From positions 45,066,675 to 45,130,674 of the forward strand of contig OY759219.1 in assembly GCA_963662175.1 (NCBI GenBank): DNA of 64,000 bases, in the 5' to 3' direction. This DNA comes from Aradus depressus (Eukaryota > Arthropoda > Insecta > Hemiptera > Aradidae). The translations under genes and the position numbers were made by a program. The number at the start of each line of letters is the position of its first letter. Position 1 is the stretch's first letter. Under the pieces are notes generated by a model. It searched no databases. It worked only from the letters and a program-made list of their open reading frames with translations, and was not told the origin of the DNA. Below, in pieces: positions 14,064 through 29,100 of the stretch.

Positions 14064-17000
14064 GTTAAGTTCCTCTAAATGGACTCCGGGAGGATCCACC
14101 CATTAGTCCGCCACTGCCCTGGGTTAACTTTTCAACAAGTTTAATTAGCAATGAAACCTTGGTGTAGTAGTTAGGTTCCTCTAAATGGACTCCAGGTGGG
14201 TCCGATCCACCCTTTAGACCGCCACTGTCCTGGGTTAACTTTTCAACAAGTTAAATTAGCAATGAAACCTTGGTGTAGTAGTTAGGTTCCTCTAAATGGA
14301 CTCCGGGTGGATCCACCCATTAGTCCGCCACTGCCCTGGGTTAACTTTTCAACAAGTTAAATTAGCAATGAAACCATGGTGTAGTAGTTAAGTTCCTCAA
14401 ATTAGACTCCGGGTGGATCCGATCCACCCTTTAGACCGCCACTGCCCTGGGTTAACTTTTCAACAAATTAAATTAGCAATGAAACCTTGGTGTAGTAGTT
14501 AAGTTCCTCTAAATGGACTCCCGGTGGATCCGATCCACCCTTTAGACCGCCACTGTCCTGGGTTAACTTTTCAACAAGTTAAATTAGCAATGAAACCTTG
14601 GTGTAGTAGTTAAGTTCCTCTAAATGGACTCCGAGTGGATCCACCCATTAGTCCGCCACTGCCCTGGGTTAACTTTTCAACAAGTTAAATTAGCAATGAA
14701 ACTTTCGTGTAGTAGTAAGTTCCTCTAAATGGACTCCGGAAGGATCCACCCATTAGTCCGCCACTGCCCTGGGTTAACTTTTCAACAAGTTAAATTAGAA
14801 ATGAAACCTTGGTGTAGTAGTTAAGTTCCTCTAAATGGACTCCGGGAGGATCCACCCATTAGTCCGCCACTGCCCTGGGTTAACTTTTCAACAAGTTAAA
14901 TTAGCAATGAAACCTTGGTGTAGTAGTTAAGTTCCTCTAAATGGACTCCGGGTGGATCCACCCATTAGTCCGCCACTGCCCTGGGTTAACTTTTCAACAA
15001 ATTAAATTAGCTATGAAACCTTGGTGTAGTAGTTAAGTTCCTCTAAATGGACTCCGGGTGGATCCACCCATTAGTCCGCCACTGCCCTGGGTTAACTTTT
15101 CAACAAGTTAAATTAGCAATGAAACCATGGTGTAGTAGTTAAGTTCCTCAAATTGGACTCCGGGTGGATCCGATCCACCCTTTAGACCGCCACTGTCCTG
15201 GGTTAACTTTTCAACAAGTTAAATTAGCAATGAAACCTTGGTGTAGTAGTTAAGTTCCTCTAAATGGACTCCCGGTGGATCCGATCCACCCTTTAGACCG
15301 CCACTGTCCTGGGTTAACTTTTCAACAAGTTAAATTAGCAATGAAACCTTGGTGTAGTAGTTAAGTTCCTCTAAATGGACTCCGGGTGGATCCACCCATT
15401 AGTCCGCCACTGCCCTGGGTTAACTTTTCAACAAGTTAAATTAGCAATGAAACTTTCGTGTAGTAGTAAGTTCCTCTAAATGGACTCCGGGTGGATCCAC
15501 CCATTAGTCCGCCACTGCACTGGGTTAACTTTTCAACAAGTTAAATTAGCAATGAAACCTTGGTGTAGTAGTTAAGTTCCTCTAAATGGACTCCGGGAGG
15601 ATCCACCCATTAGTCCGCCACTGCCCTGGGTTAACTTTTCAACAAGTTAAATTAGCAATGAAACCTTGGTGTAGTAGTTAGGTTCCTCTAAATGGACTCC
15701 AGGTGGGTCCGATCCACCCTTTAGACCGCCACTGTCCTGGGTTAACTTTTCAACAAGTTAAATTAGCAATGAAACCTTGGTGTAGTAGTTAGGTTCCTCT
15801 AAATGGACTCCGGGTGGATCCACCCATTAGTCCGCCACTGCCCTGGGTTAACTTTTCAACAAGTTAAATTAGCAATGAAACCATGGTGTAGTAGTTAAGT
15901 TCCTCAAATTGGACTCCGGGTGGATCCGATCCACCCTTTAGACCGCCACTGTCCTGGGTTAACTTTTCAACAAGTTAAATTAGCAATGAAACCTTGGTGT
16001 AGTAGTTAAGTTCCTCTAAATGGACTCCCGGTGGATCCGATCCACCCTTTAGACCGCCACTGTCCTGGGTTAACTTTTCAACAAGTTAAATTAGCAATGA
16101 AACCTTGGTGTAGTAGTTAAGTTCCTCTAAATGGACTCCGGGTGGATCCACCCATTAGTCCGCCACTGCCCTGGGTTAACTTTTCAACAAGTTAAATTAG
16201 CAATGAAACTTTCGTGTAGTAGTTAAGTTCCTCTAAATGGACTCCGGGTGGATCCACCCATTAGTCCGCCACTGCCCTGGGTTAACTTTTCAACAAGTTA
16301 AATTAGCAATGAAACCTTGGTGTAGTAGTTAAGTTCCTCTAAATGGACTCCGGGTGGATCCGATCCACCCTTTAGACCGCCACTGCCCTGGGTTAACTTT
16401 TCAACAAGTTAAATTAGCAATGAAACCTTGGTGTAGTAGTTAAGTTCCTCTAAATGGACTCCGGGTGGATCCACCCATTAGTCCGCCACTGCCCTGGGTT
16501 AACTTTTCAACAAGTTAAATTAGCAATGAAACCTTGGTGTAGTAGTTAAGTTCCTCTAAATGGACTCCGGGTGGATCCACCCATTAGTCCGCCACTGCCC
16601 TGGGTTAACTTTTCAACAAGTTAAATTAGCAATGAAACCTTGGTGTAGTAGTTGAGTTCCTCTAAATGGACTCCGGGTGGATCCACCCATTAGTCCGCCA
16701 CTGCCCTGGGTTAACTTTTCAACAAATTAAATTAGCTATGAAACCTTGGTGTAGTAGTTAAGTTCCTCTAAATGGACTCCGGGTGGATCCACCCATTAGT
16801 CCGCCACTGCCCTGGGTTAACTTTTCAACAAGTTAAATTAGCAATGAAACCATGGTGTAGTAGTTAAGTTCCTCAAATTGGACTCCGGGTGGATCCGATC
16901 CACCCTTTAGACCGCCACTGTCCTGGGTTAACTTTTCAACAAGTTAAATTAGCAATGAAACCTTGGTGTAGTAGTTAAGTTCCTCTAAATGGACTCCAGG

Positions 17001-17299
17001 TGGATCCGATCCACCCTTTAGACCGCCACTGTCCTGGGTTAACTTTTCAACAAGTTAAATTAGCAATGAAACCTTGGTGTAGTAGTTAAGTTCCTCTAAA
17101 TGGACTCCGGGTGGATCCACCCATTAGTCCGCCACTGCCCTGGGTTAACTTTTCAACAAGTTAAATTAGCAATGAAACTTTCGTGTAGTAGTAAGTTCCT
17201 CTAAATGGACTCCGGGTGGATCCACCCATTAGTCCGCCACTGCACTGGGTTAACTTTTCAACAAGTTAAATTAGCAATGAAACCTTGGTGTAGTAGTTA

Positions 17300-20200
17300 A
17301 GTTCCTCTAAATGGACTCCGGGTGGATCCGATCCACCCTTTAGACCGCCACTGTCCTGGGTTAACTTTTCAACAAGTTAAATTAGCAATGAAACCTTGGT
17401 GTAGTAGTTAAGTTCCTCTAAATGGACTCCGGGTGGATCCACCCATTAGTCCGCCACTTCCCTGGGTTAACTTTTCAACAAGTTAAATTAGCAATGAAAC
17501 TTTGGTGTAGTAGTAAGTTCCTCTAAATGGACTCCGGGTGGATCCACCCATTAGTCCGCCACTGCCCTGGGTTAACTTTTCAACAAGTTAAATTAGCAAT
17601 GAAACCTTGGTGTAGTAGTTAAGTTCCTCTAAATGGACTCCGGGTGGATCCGATCCACCCTTTAGTCCGCCACTGCCCTGGGTTAACTTTTCAACAAGTT
17701 AAATTAGCAATGAAACCTTGGTGTAGTAGTTAAGTTCCTTTAAATGGACTCCGGGTGGATCCACCCATTAGTCCGCCACTGCCCTGGGTTAACTTTTCAA
17801 CAAGTTAAATTAGCAAAGAAACCATGGTGTAGTAGTTAAGTTCCTCTAAATGGACTCCGGGTGGATCCGATCCACCCTTTAGACCGCCACTGTCCTGGGT
17901 TAACTTTTCAACAAGTTAAATTAGCAATGAAACCTTGGTGTAGTAGTTAAGTTCCTCTAAATGGACTCCGGGTGGATCCACCCATTAGTCCGCCACTGCC
18001 CTGGGTTAACTTTTCAACAAGTTAAATTAGCAATGAAACTTTGGTGTAGTAGTAAGTTCCTCTAAATAGACTCCGGTTGGATCCACCCTTTAGTCCGCCA
18101 CTGCCCTGGGTTAACTTATCAACAAGTTATATTAGCAATGAAACCTTGGTGTAGTAGTTAAGTTCCTCTAAATGGACTCCGGGTGGATCCACCCATTAGT
18201 CCGCCACTGCCCTGGGTTAACTTTTCAACAAGTTAAATTAGCAATGAAACCTTGGTGTAGTAGTTAAGTTCCTCTAAATGGACTCCGGGTGGATCCGATC
18301 CACCCTTTAGACCGCCACTGTCCTGGGTTAACTTTTCAACAAGTTAAATTAGCAATGAAACCTTGGTGTAGTAGTTAGGTTCCTCTAAATGGACTCCGGG
18401 AGGATCCACCCATTAGTCCGCCACTGCCCTGGGTTAACTTTTCAACAAGTTAAATTAGCAATGAAACCTTGGTGTAGTAGTTAAGTTCCTCTAAATGGAC
18501 TCCGGGTGGATCCGATCCACCCTTTAGACCGCCACTGTCCTGGGTTAACTTTTCAACAAGTTAAATTAGCAATGAAACCTTGGTGTAGTAGTTAAGTTCC
18601 TCTAAATGGACTCCCGGTGGATCCGATCCACCCTTTAGACCGCCACTGTCCTGGGTTAACTTTTCAACAAGTTAAATTAGCAATGAAACCTTGGTGTAGT
18701 AGTTAAGTTCCTCTAAATGGATTCCGGGTGGATCCACCCATTAGTCCGCCACTGCCCTGGGTTAACTTTTCAACAAGTTAAATTAGCAATGAAACATTGG
18801 TGTAGTAGTTAAGTTCCTCTAAATGGACTCCGGGTGGATCCACCCATTAGTCCGCCACTGCCCTGGGTTAACTTTTCAACAAGTTAAATTAGCAATGAAA
18901 CCATGGTGTAGTAGTTAAGTTCCTCTAAATGGACTCCGGGTGGATCCGATCCACCCTTTAGACCGCCACTGCCCTGGGTTAACTTTTCAACAAGTTAAAT
19001 TAGCAATGAAACCTTGGTGTAGTAGTCAAGTTCCTCTAAATGGACTCCGGGTGGATCCACCCATTAGTCCGCCACTGCCCTGGGTTAACTTTTGAACACG
19101 TTAAATTAGCAATGAAACCTTGGTGTAGTAGTTAAGTTCCTCTAAATGGACTCCGGGAGGATCCACCCATTAGTCCGCCACTGCCCTGGGTTAACTTTTC
19201 AACAAGTTCAATTAGCAATGAAACCTTGGTGTAGTAGTTAAGTTCCTCTAAATGGACTCCGGATGGATCCGATCCACCCTTTAGACCGCCACTGTCCTGG
19301 GTTAACTTTTCAACAAGTTAAATTAGCAATGAAACCTTGGTGTAGTAGTTAAGTTCCTCTAAATGGACTCCGGGTGGATCCGATCCACCCTTTAGACCGC
19401 CACTGTCCTGGGTTAACTTTTCAACAAGTTAAATTAGCAATGAAACCTTGGTGTAGTAGTTAAGTTCCTCTAAATGGACTCCGGGAGGATCCACCCATTA
19501 GTCCGCCACTGCCCTGGGTTAACTTTTCAACAAGTTAAATTAGCAATGAAACCTTGGTGTAGTAGTTAGGTTCCTCTAAATGGACTCCAGGTGGGTCCGA
19601 TCCACCCTTTAGACCGCCACTGTCCTGGGTTAACTTTTCAACAAGTTAAATTAGCAATGAAACCTTGGTGTAGTAGTTAGGTTCCTCTAAATGGACTCCG
19701 GGTGGATCCACCCATTAATCCGCCACTGCCCTGGGTTAACTTTTCAACAAGTAAAATTAGCAATGAAACCATGGTGTAGTAGTTAAGTTCCTCAAATTGG
19801 ACTCCGGGTGGATCCGATCCACCCTTTAGACCGCCACTGTCCTGGGTTAACTTTTCAACAAGTTAAATTAGCAATGAAACCTTGGTGTAGTAGTTAAGTT
19901 CCTCTAAATGGACTCCCGGTGGATCCGATCCACCCTTTAGACCGCCACTGTCCTGGGTTAACTTTTCAACAAGTTAAATTAGCAATGAAACCTTGGTGTA
20001 GTAGTTAAGTTCCTCTAAATGGACTCCGGGTGGATCCACCCATTAGTCCGCCACTGCCCTGGGTTAACTTTTCAACAAGTTAAATTAGCAATGAAACTTT
20101 CGTGTAGTAGTTAAGTTCCTCTAAATGGACTCCGGGTGGATCCACCCATTAGTCCGCCACTGCCCTGGGTTAACTTTTCAACAAGTTAAATTAGCAATGA

Positions 20201-23200
20201 AACCTTGGTGTAGTAGTTAAGTTCCTCTAAATGGACTCCGGGTGGATCCGATCCACCCTTTAGACCGCCACTGCCCTGGGTTAACTTTTCAACAAGTTAA
20301 ATTAGCAATGAAACCTTGGTGTAGTAGTTAAGTTCCTCTAAATGGACTCCGGGTGGATCCACCCATTAGTCCGCCACTGCCCTGGGTTAACTTTTCAACA
20401 AGTTAAATTAGCAATGAAACCTTGGTGTAGTAGTTAAGTTCCTCTAAATGGACTCCGGGTGGATCCACCCATTAGTCCGCCACTGCCCTGGGTTAACTTT
20501 TCAACAAGTTAACTTAGCAATGAAACCTTGGTGTAGTAGTTGAGTTCCTCTAAATGGACTCCGGGTGGATCCACCCATTAGTCCGCCACTGCCCTGGGTT
20601 AACTTTTCAACAAATTAAATTAGCTATGAAACCTTGGTGTAGTAGTTAAGTTCCTCTAAATGGACTCCGGGTGGATCCACCCATTAGTCCGCCACTGCCC
20701 TGGGTTAACTTTTCAACAAGTTAAATTAGCAATGAAACCATGGTGTAGTAGTTAAGTTCCTCAAATTGGACTCCGGGTGGATCCGATCCACCCTTTAGAC
20801 CGCCACTGTCCTGGGTTAACTTTTCAACAAGTTAAATTAGCAATGAAACCTTGGTGTAGTAGTTAAGTTCCTCTAAATGGACTCCCGGTGGATCCGATCC
20901 ACCCTTTAGACCGCCACTGTCCTGGGTTAACTTTTCAACAAGTTAAATTAGCAATGAAACCTTGGTGTAGTAGTTAAGTTCCTCTGAATGGACTCCGGGT
21001 GGATCCACCCATTAGTCCGCCACTGCCCTGGGTTAACTTTTCAACAAGTTAAATTAGCAATGAAACTTTCGTGTAGTAGTAAGTTCCTCTAAATGGACTC
21101 CGGGTGGATCCACCCATTAGTCCGCCACTGCACTGGGTTAACTTTTCAACAAGTTAAATTAGCAATGAAACCTTGGTGTAGTAGTTAAGTTCCTCTAAAT
21201 GGACTCCGGGTGGATCCGATCCACCCTTTAGACCGCCACTGTCCTGGGTTAACTTTTCAACAAGTTAAATTAGCAATGAAACCTTGGTGTAGTAGTTAAG
21301 TTCCTCTAAATGGACTCCGGGTGGATCCACCCATTAGTCCGCCACTGCCCTGGGTTAACTTTTCAACAAGTTAAATTAGCAATGAAACCTTGGTGTAGTA
21401 GTTAAGTTCCTCTAAATGGACTCCGGGTAGATCCGATCCACCCTTTAGTCCGCCACTGCCCTGGGTTAACTTTTCAACAAGTTAAATTAGCAATGAAACC
21501 TTGGTGTAGTAGTTAAGTTCCTTTAAATGGACTCCGGGTGGATCCACCCATTAGTCCGCCACTGCCCTGGGTTAACTTTTCAACAAGTTAAATTAGCAAA
21601 GAAACCATGGTGTAGTAGTTAAGTTCCTCTAAATGGACTCCGGGTGGATCCGATCCACCCTTTAGACCGCCACTGTCCTGGGTTAACTTTTCAACAAGTT
21701 AAATTAGCAATGAAACCTTGGTGTAGTAGTTAAGTTCCTCTAAATGGACTCCGGGTGGATCCACCCATTAGTCCGCCACTGCCCTGGGTTAACTTTTCAA
21801 CAAGTTAAATTAGCAATGAAACTTTGGTGTAGTAGTAAGTTCCTCTAAATAGACTCCGGTTGGATCCACCCTTTAGTCCGCCACTGCCCTGGGTTAACTT
21901 ATCAACAAGTTATATTAGCAATGAAACCTTGGTGTAGTAGTTAAGTTCCTCTAAATGGACTCCGGGTGGATCCACCCATTAGTCCGCCACTGCCCTGGGT
22001 TAACTTTTCAACAAGTTAAATTAGCAATGAAACCTTGGTGTAGTAGTTAAGTTCCTCTAAATGGACTCCGGGTGGATCCGATCCACCCTTTAGACCGCCA
22101 CTGTCCTGGGTTAACTTTTCAACAAGTTAAATTAGCAATGAAACCTTGGTGTAGTAGTTAGGTTCCTCTAAATGGACTCCGGGAGGATCCACCCATTAGT
22201 CCGCCACTGCCCTGGGTTAACTTTTCAACAAGTTAAATTAGCAATGAAACCTTGGTGTAGTAGTTAAGTTCCTCTAAATGGACTCCGGGTGGATCCGATC
22301 CACCCTTTAGACCGCCACTGTCCTGGGTTAACTTTTCAACAAGTTAAATTAGCAATGAAACCTTGGTGTAGTAGTTAAGTTCCTCTAAATGGACTCCCGG
22401 TGGATCCGATCCACCCTTTAGACCGCCACTGTCCTGGGTTAACTTTTCAACAAGTTAAATTAGCAATGAAACCTTGGTGTAGTAGTTAAGTTCCTCTAAA
22501 TGGATTCCGGGTGGATCCACCCATTAGTCCGCCACTGCCCTGGGTTAACTTTTCAACAAGTTAAATTAGCAATGAAACCTTGGTGTAGTAGTTAAGTTCC
22601 TCTAAATGGACTCCCGGTGGATCCGATCCACCCTTTAGACCGCCACTGTCCTGGGTTAACTTTTCAACAAGTTAAATTAGCAATGAAACCTTGGTGTAGT
22701 AGTTAAGTTCCTCTAAATGGACTCCGGGTGGATCCACCCATTAGTCCGCCACTGCCCTGGGTTAACTTTTCAACAAGTTAAATTAGCAATGAAACTTTCG
22801 TGTAGTAGTAAGTTCCTCTAAATGGACTCCGGGTGGATCCACCCATTAGTCCGCCACTGCACTGGGTTAACTTTTCAACAAGTTAAATTAGCAATGAAAC
22901 CTTGGTGTAGTAGTTAAGTTCCTCTAAATGGACTCCGGGTGGATCCGATCCACCCTTTAGACCGCCACTGTCCTGGGTTAACTTTTCAACAAGTTAAATT
23001 AGCAATGAAACCTTGGTGTAGTAGTTAAGTTCCTCTAAATGGACTCCGGGTGGATCCACCCATTAGTCCGCCACTTCCCTGGGTTAACTTTTCAACAAGT
23101 TAAATTAGCAATGAAACTTTGGTGTAGTAGTAAGTTCCTCTAAATGGACTCCGGGTGGATCCACCCATTAGTCCGCCACTGCCCTGGGTTAACTTTTCAA

Positions 23201-25120
23201 CAAGTTAAATTAGCAATGAAACCTTGGTGTAGTAGTTAAGTTCCTCTAAATGGACTCCGGGTGGATCCGATCCACCCTTTAGTCCGCCACTGCCCTGGGT
23301 TAACTTTTCAACAAGTTAAATTAGCAATGAAACCTTGGTGTAGTAGTTAAGTTCCTTTAAATGGACTCCGGGTGGATCCACCCATTAGTCCGCCACTGCC
23401 CTGGGTTAACTTTTCAACAAGTTAAATTAGCAAAGAAACCATGGTGTAGTAGTTAAGTTCCTCTAAATGGACTCCGGGTGGATCCGATCCACCCTTTAGA
23501 CCGCCACTGTCCTGGGTTAACTTTTCAACAAGTTAAATTAGCAATGAAACCTTGGTGTAGTAGTTAAGTTCCTCTAAATGGACTCCGGGTGGATCCACCC
23601 ATTAGTCCGCCACTGCCCTGGGTTAACTTTTCAACAAGTTAAATTAGCAATGAAACTTTGGTGTAGTAGTAAGTTCCTCTAAATAGACTCCGGTTGGATC
23701 CACCCTTTAGTCCGCCACTGCCCTGGGTTAACTTATCAACAAGTTATATTAGCAATGAAACCTTGGTGTAGTAGTTAAGTTCCTCTAAATGGACTCCGGG
23801 TGGATCCACCCATTAGTCCGCCACTGCCCTGGGTTAACTTTTCAACAAGTTAAATTAGCAATGAAACCTTGGTGTAGTAGTTAAGTTCCTCTAAATGGAC
23901 TCCGGGTGGATCCGATCCACCCTTTAGACCGCCACTGTCCTGGGTTAACTTTTCAACAAGTTAAATTAGCAATGAAACCTTGGTGTAGTAGTTAGGTTCC
24001 TCTAAATGGACTCCGGGAGGATCCACCCATTAGTCCGCCACTGCCCTGGGTTAACTTTTCAACAAGTTAAATTAGCAATGAAACCTTGGTGTAGTAGTTA
24101 AGTTCCTCTAAATGGACTCCGGGTGGATCCGATCCACCCTTTAGACCGCCACTGTCCTGGGTTAACTTTTCAACAAGTTAAATTAGCAATGAAACCTTGG
24201 TGTAGTAGTTAAGTTCCTCTAAATGGACTCCCGGTGGATCCGATCCACCCTTTAGACCGCCACTGTCCTGGGTTAACTTTTCAACAAGTTAAATTAGCAA
24301 TGAAACCTTGGTGTAGTAGTTAAGTTCCTCTAAATGGATTCCGGGTGGATCCACCCATTAGTCCGCCACTGCCCTGGGTTAACTTTTCAACAAGTTAAAT
24401 TAGCAATGAAACATTGGTGTAGTAGTTAAGTTCCTCTAAATGGACTCCGGGTGGATCCACCCATTAGTCCGCCACTGCCCTGGGTTAACTTTTCAACAAG
24501 TTAAATTAGCAATGAAACCATGGTGTAGTAGTTAAGTTCCTCTAAATGGACTCCGGGTGGATCCGATCCACCCTTTAGACCGCCACTGCCCTGGGTTAAC
24601 TTTTCAACAAGTTAAATTAGCAATGAAACCTTGGTGTAGTAGTCAAGTTCCTCTAAATGGACTCCGGGTGGATCCACCCATTAGTCCGCCACTGCCCTGG
24701 GTTAACTTTTGAACACGTTAAATTAGCAATGAAACCTTGGTGTAGTAGTTAAGTTCCTCTAAATGGACTCCGGGAGGATCCACCCATTAGTCCGCCACTG
24801 CCCTGGGTTAACTTTTCAACAAGTTCAATTAGCAATGAAACCTTGGTGTAGTAGTTAAGTTCCTCTAAATGGACTCCGGATGGATCCGATCCACCCTTTA
24901 GACCGCCACTGTCCTGGGTTAACTTTTCAACAAGTTAAATTAGCAATGAAACCTTGGTGTAGTAGTTAAGTTCCTCTAAATGGACTCCGGGTGGATCCGA
25001 TCCACCCTTTAGACCGCCACTGTCCTGGGTTAACTTTTCAACAAGTTAAATTAGCAATGAAACCTTGGTGTAGTAGTTAAGTTCCTCTAAATGGACTCCG
25101 GGTGGATCCACCCATTAGTC
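17300..25120. repeat. Satellite A composite block with 3,783-bp and 1,834-bp offsets
   Basis: The rare variant AGCAAAGAAACC occurs at about 17812, 21595 and 23429, spacings of 3,783 and 1,834 bp. The variant TTTTGAACACGTTAAAT occurs near 19091 and 24708, 5,617 bp apart, which equals the sum of the two. Neighbouring markers (CTCCGGTTGG, GATTCCGGG, AGTCAAG) keep their order. These correspond to about 35, 17 and 52 monomers. Confidence 0.8.
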
Positions 25121-26159
25121 CGCCACTGCCCTGGGTTAACTTTTCAACAAGTTCAATTAGCAATGAAACTTTGGTGTAGTAGTAAGTTCCTCTAAATGGA
25201 CTCCGGGTGGATCCACCCATTAGTCCGCCACTGCCCTGGGTTAACTTTTCAACAAGTTAAATTTGCAATGAAACCATGGTGTAGTAGTTAAGTTCCTCTA
25301 AATGGACTCCGGGTGGATCCGATCCACCCTTTAGACCGCCACTGCCCTGGGTTAACTTTTCAACAAGTTAAATTAGCAATGAAACCTTGGTGTAGTAGTT
25401 AAGTTCCTCTAAATGGACTCCGGGTGGATCCACCCATTAGTCCGCCACTGCCCTGGGTTAACTTTTCAACAAGTTAAATTAGCAATGAAACCTTGGTGTA
25501 GTAGTTAAGTTCCTCTAAATGGACTCCGGGTTGATCCACCCATTAGTCCGCCACTGCCCTGGGTTAACTTTTCAATAAGTTAAATTAGCAATGAAACCTT
25601 GGTGTAGTAGTTGGGTTCCTCTAAATGGACTCCGGGAGGATCCACCCATTAGTCCGCCACTGCCCTGGGTTAACTTTTCAACAAGTTAAATTAGCAATGA
25701 AACCTTGGTGTAGTAGTTAAGTTCCTCTAAATGGACTCCGGGTGGATCCGATCCACCCTTTAGACCGCTACTGTCCTGGGTTAACTTTTCAACAAGTTAA
25801 ATTAGCAATGAAACCTTGGTGTAGTAGTTAAGTTCCTCTAAATGGACTCCCGGTGGATCCGATCCACCCTTTAGACCGCCACTGTCCTGGGTTAACTTTT
25901 CAACAAGTTAAATTAGCAATGAAACCTTGGTGTAGTAGTTAAGTTCCTCTAAATGGACTCCGGGTGGATCCACCCATTAGTCCACCACTGCCCTGGGTTA
26001 ACTTTTCAACAAGTTAAATTAGCAATGAAACTTTGGTGTAGTAGTAAGTTCCTCTAAATGGACTCCGGGTGGATCCACCCATTAGTCCGCCACTGCCCTG
26101 GGTTAACTTTTCAACAAGTTAAATTAGCAATGAAACCTTGGTGTAGTAGTTAAGTTCCT

Positions 26160-29100
26160 CTAAATGGACTCCGGGTGGATCCGATCCACCCTTTAGTCCG
26201 CCACTGCCCTGGGTTAACTTTTCAACAAGTTAAATTAGCTATGAAACCTTGGTGTAGTAGTTAAGTTCCTCTAAATGGACTCCGGGAGGATCCACCCATT
26301 AGTCCGCCACTGCCCTGGGTTAACTTTTCAACAAGTTAAATTAGCAATGAAACCTTGGTGTAGTAGTTAAGTTCCTCTAAATGGACTCCGGGTGGATCCA
26401 CCCATTAGTCCGCCACTGCCCTGGGTTAACTTTTCAACAAGTTAAATTAGCAATGAAACTTTGGTGTAGTAGTAAGTTCCTCTAAATGGACTCCGGGTGG
26501 ATCCGATCCACCCTTTAGACCGCCACTGTCCTGGGTTAACTTTTCAACAAGTTAAATTAGCAATGAAATCTTGGTGTAGTAGTTAGGTTCCTCTAAATGG
26601 ACTCCGGGAGGTTCCACCCATTAGTCCGCCACTGCCCTGGGTTAACTTTTCAACAAGTTAAATTAGCAATGTAACCTTGGTGTAGTAGTTAAGTTCCTCT
26701 AAATGGACTCCGTGTGGATCCGATCCACCCTTTCGACCGCCACTGTCCTGGGTTAACTTTTCAACAAGTTAAATTAGCAATGAAACCTTGGTGTAGTAGT
26801 TAAGTTCCTCTAAATGGACTCCGGGTGGATCCACCCATTAGTCCGCCACTGCCCTGGGTTAACTTTTCAACAAGTTAAATTAGCAATGAAACTTTGGTGT
26901 AGTAGTAAGTTCCTCTAAATGGACTCCAGGTGGATCCACCCATTAGTATGCCACTGCCCTGGGTTAACTTTTCAACAAGTTAAATTAGCAACGAAACTTT
27001 GGTGTAGTAGTAAGTTCCTCTAAATGGACTCCGGGTGGATCCACCCATTAGTCTGCCACTGCCCTGGGTTAACTTTTCAACAAGTTAAATTAGCAATGAA
27101 ACTTTGATGTAGTAGTAAGTTCCTCTAAATGGACTCCGGGTGGATTCGATCCACCCTTTAGACCGCCACTGTCCTGGGTTAACTTTTCAACAAGTTAAAT
27201 TAGCAATGAAACCTTGGTGTATGTGGTTAAGTTCCTCTAAATGGACTCCGGGTGGATCCGATCCACCCTTTAGACCACCACTGTCCTGGGTTAACTTTTC
27301 AACAAGTTAAATTAGCAATGAAACCTTGGTGTAGTAGCTAGGTTCCTCTAAATGGACTCCGGGTGGATCCGATCCACCCTTTAGACCGCCACTGTCCTGG
27401 GTTAACTTTTCAACAAGTTAAATTAGCAATGAAACCTTGGTGTAGTAGTTAAGTTCCTCTAAATGGACTCCGGGTGGATCCGATCCACCCTTTAGACCGC
27501 CACTGTCCTGGGTTAACTTTTCAACAAGTTAAATTAGCAATGAAACCTTGGTGTAGTAGTTAAGTTCCTCTAAATGGACTCCGGGTGGATCCGATCCACC
27601 CTTTAGACCGCCACTGTCCTGGGTTAACTTTTCAACAAGTTAAATTAGCAATGAAACCTTGGTGTAGTAGTTAAGTTCCTCTAAATGGACTCCGGGAGGA
27701 TCCACCCATTAGTCCGCCACTGCCCTGGGTTAACTTTTCAACAAGTTAAATTAGCAATGAAACCTTGGTGTAGTAGTTAAGTTCCTCTAAATGGACTCCG
27801 GGTGGATCCGATCCACCCTTTAGTCCGCCACTGCCCTGGGTTAACTTTTCAACAAGTTAAATTAGCTATGAAACCTTGGTGTAGTAGTTAAGTTCCTCTA
27901 AATGGACTCCGGGAGGATCCACCCATTAGTCCGCCACTGCCCTGGGTTAACTTTTCAACAAGTTAAATTAGCAATGAAACCTTGGTGTAGTAGTTAAGTT
28001 CCTCTAAATGGACTCTGGGTGGATCCACCCATTAGTCCGCCACTGCCCTGGGTTAACTTTTCAACAAGTTAAATTAGCAATGAAACTTTGGTGTAGTAGT
28101 AAGTTCCTCTAAATGGACTCCGGGTGGATCCGATCCACCCTTTAGACCGCCACTGTCCTGGGTTAACTTTTCAACAAGTTAAATTAGCAATGAAATCTTG
28201 GTGTAGTAGTTAGGTTCCTCTAAATGGACTCCGGGAGGTTCCACCCATTAGTCCGCCACTGCCCTGGGTTAACTTTTCAACAAGTTAAATTAGCAATGTA
28301 ACCTTGGTGTAGTAGTTAAGTTCCTCTAAATGGACTCCGTGTGGATCCGATCCACCCTTTCGACCGCCACTGTCCTGGGTTAACTTTTCAACAAGTTAAA
28401 TTAGCAATGAAACCTTGGTGTAGTAGTTAAGTTCCTCTAAATGGACTCCGGGTGGATCCACCCATTAGTCCGCCACTGCCCTGGGTTAACTTTTCAACAA
28501 GTTAAATTAGCAATGAAACTTTGGTGTAGTAGTAAGTTCCTCTAAATGGACTCCAGGTGGATCCACCCATTAGTATGCCACTGCCCTGGGTTAACTTTTC
28601 AACAAGTTAAATTAGCAACGAAACTTTGGTGTAGTAGTAAGTTCCTCTAAATGGACTCCGGGTGGATCCACCCATTAGTCTGCCACTGCCCTGGGTTAAC
28701 TTTTCAACAAGTTAAATTAGCAATGAAACTTTGATGTAGTAGTAAGTTCCTCTAAATGGACTCCGGGTGGATTCGATCCACCCTTTAGACCGCCACTGTC
28801 CTGGGTTAACTTTTCAACAAGTTAAATTAGCAATGAAACCTTGGTGTATGTGGTTAAGTTCCTCTAAATGGACTCCGGGTGGATCCGATCCACCCTTTAG
28901 ACCACCACTGTCCTGGGTTAACTTTTCAACAAGTTAAATTAGCAATGAAACCTTGGTGTAGTAGCTAGGTTCCTCTAAATGGACTCCGGGTGGATCCGAT
29001 CCACCCTTTAGACCGCCACTGTCCTGGGTTAACTTTTCAACAAGTTAAATTAGCAATGAAACCTTGGTGTAGTAGTTAAGTTCCTCTAAATGGACTCCGG

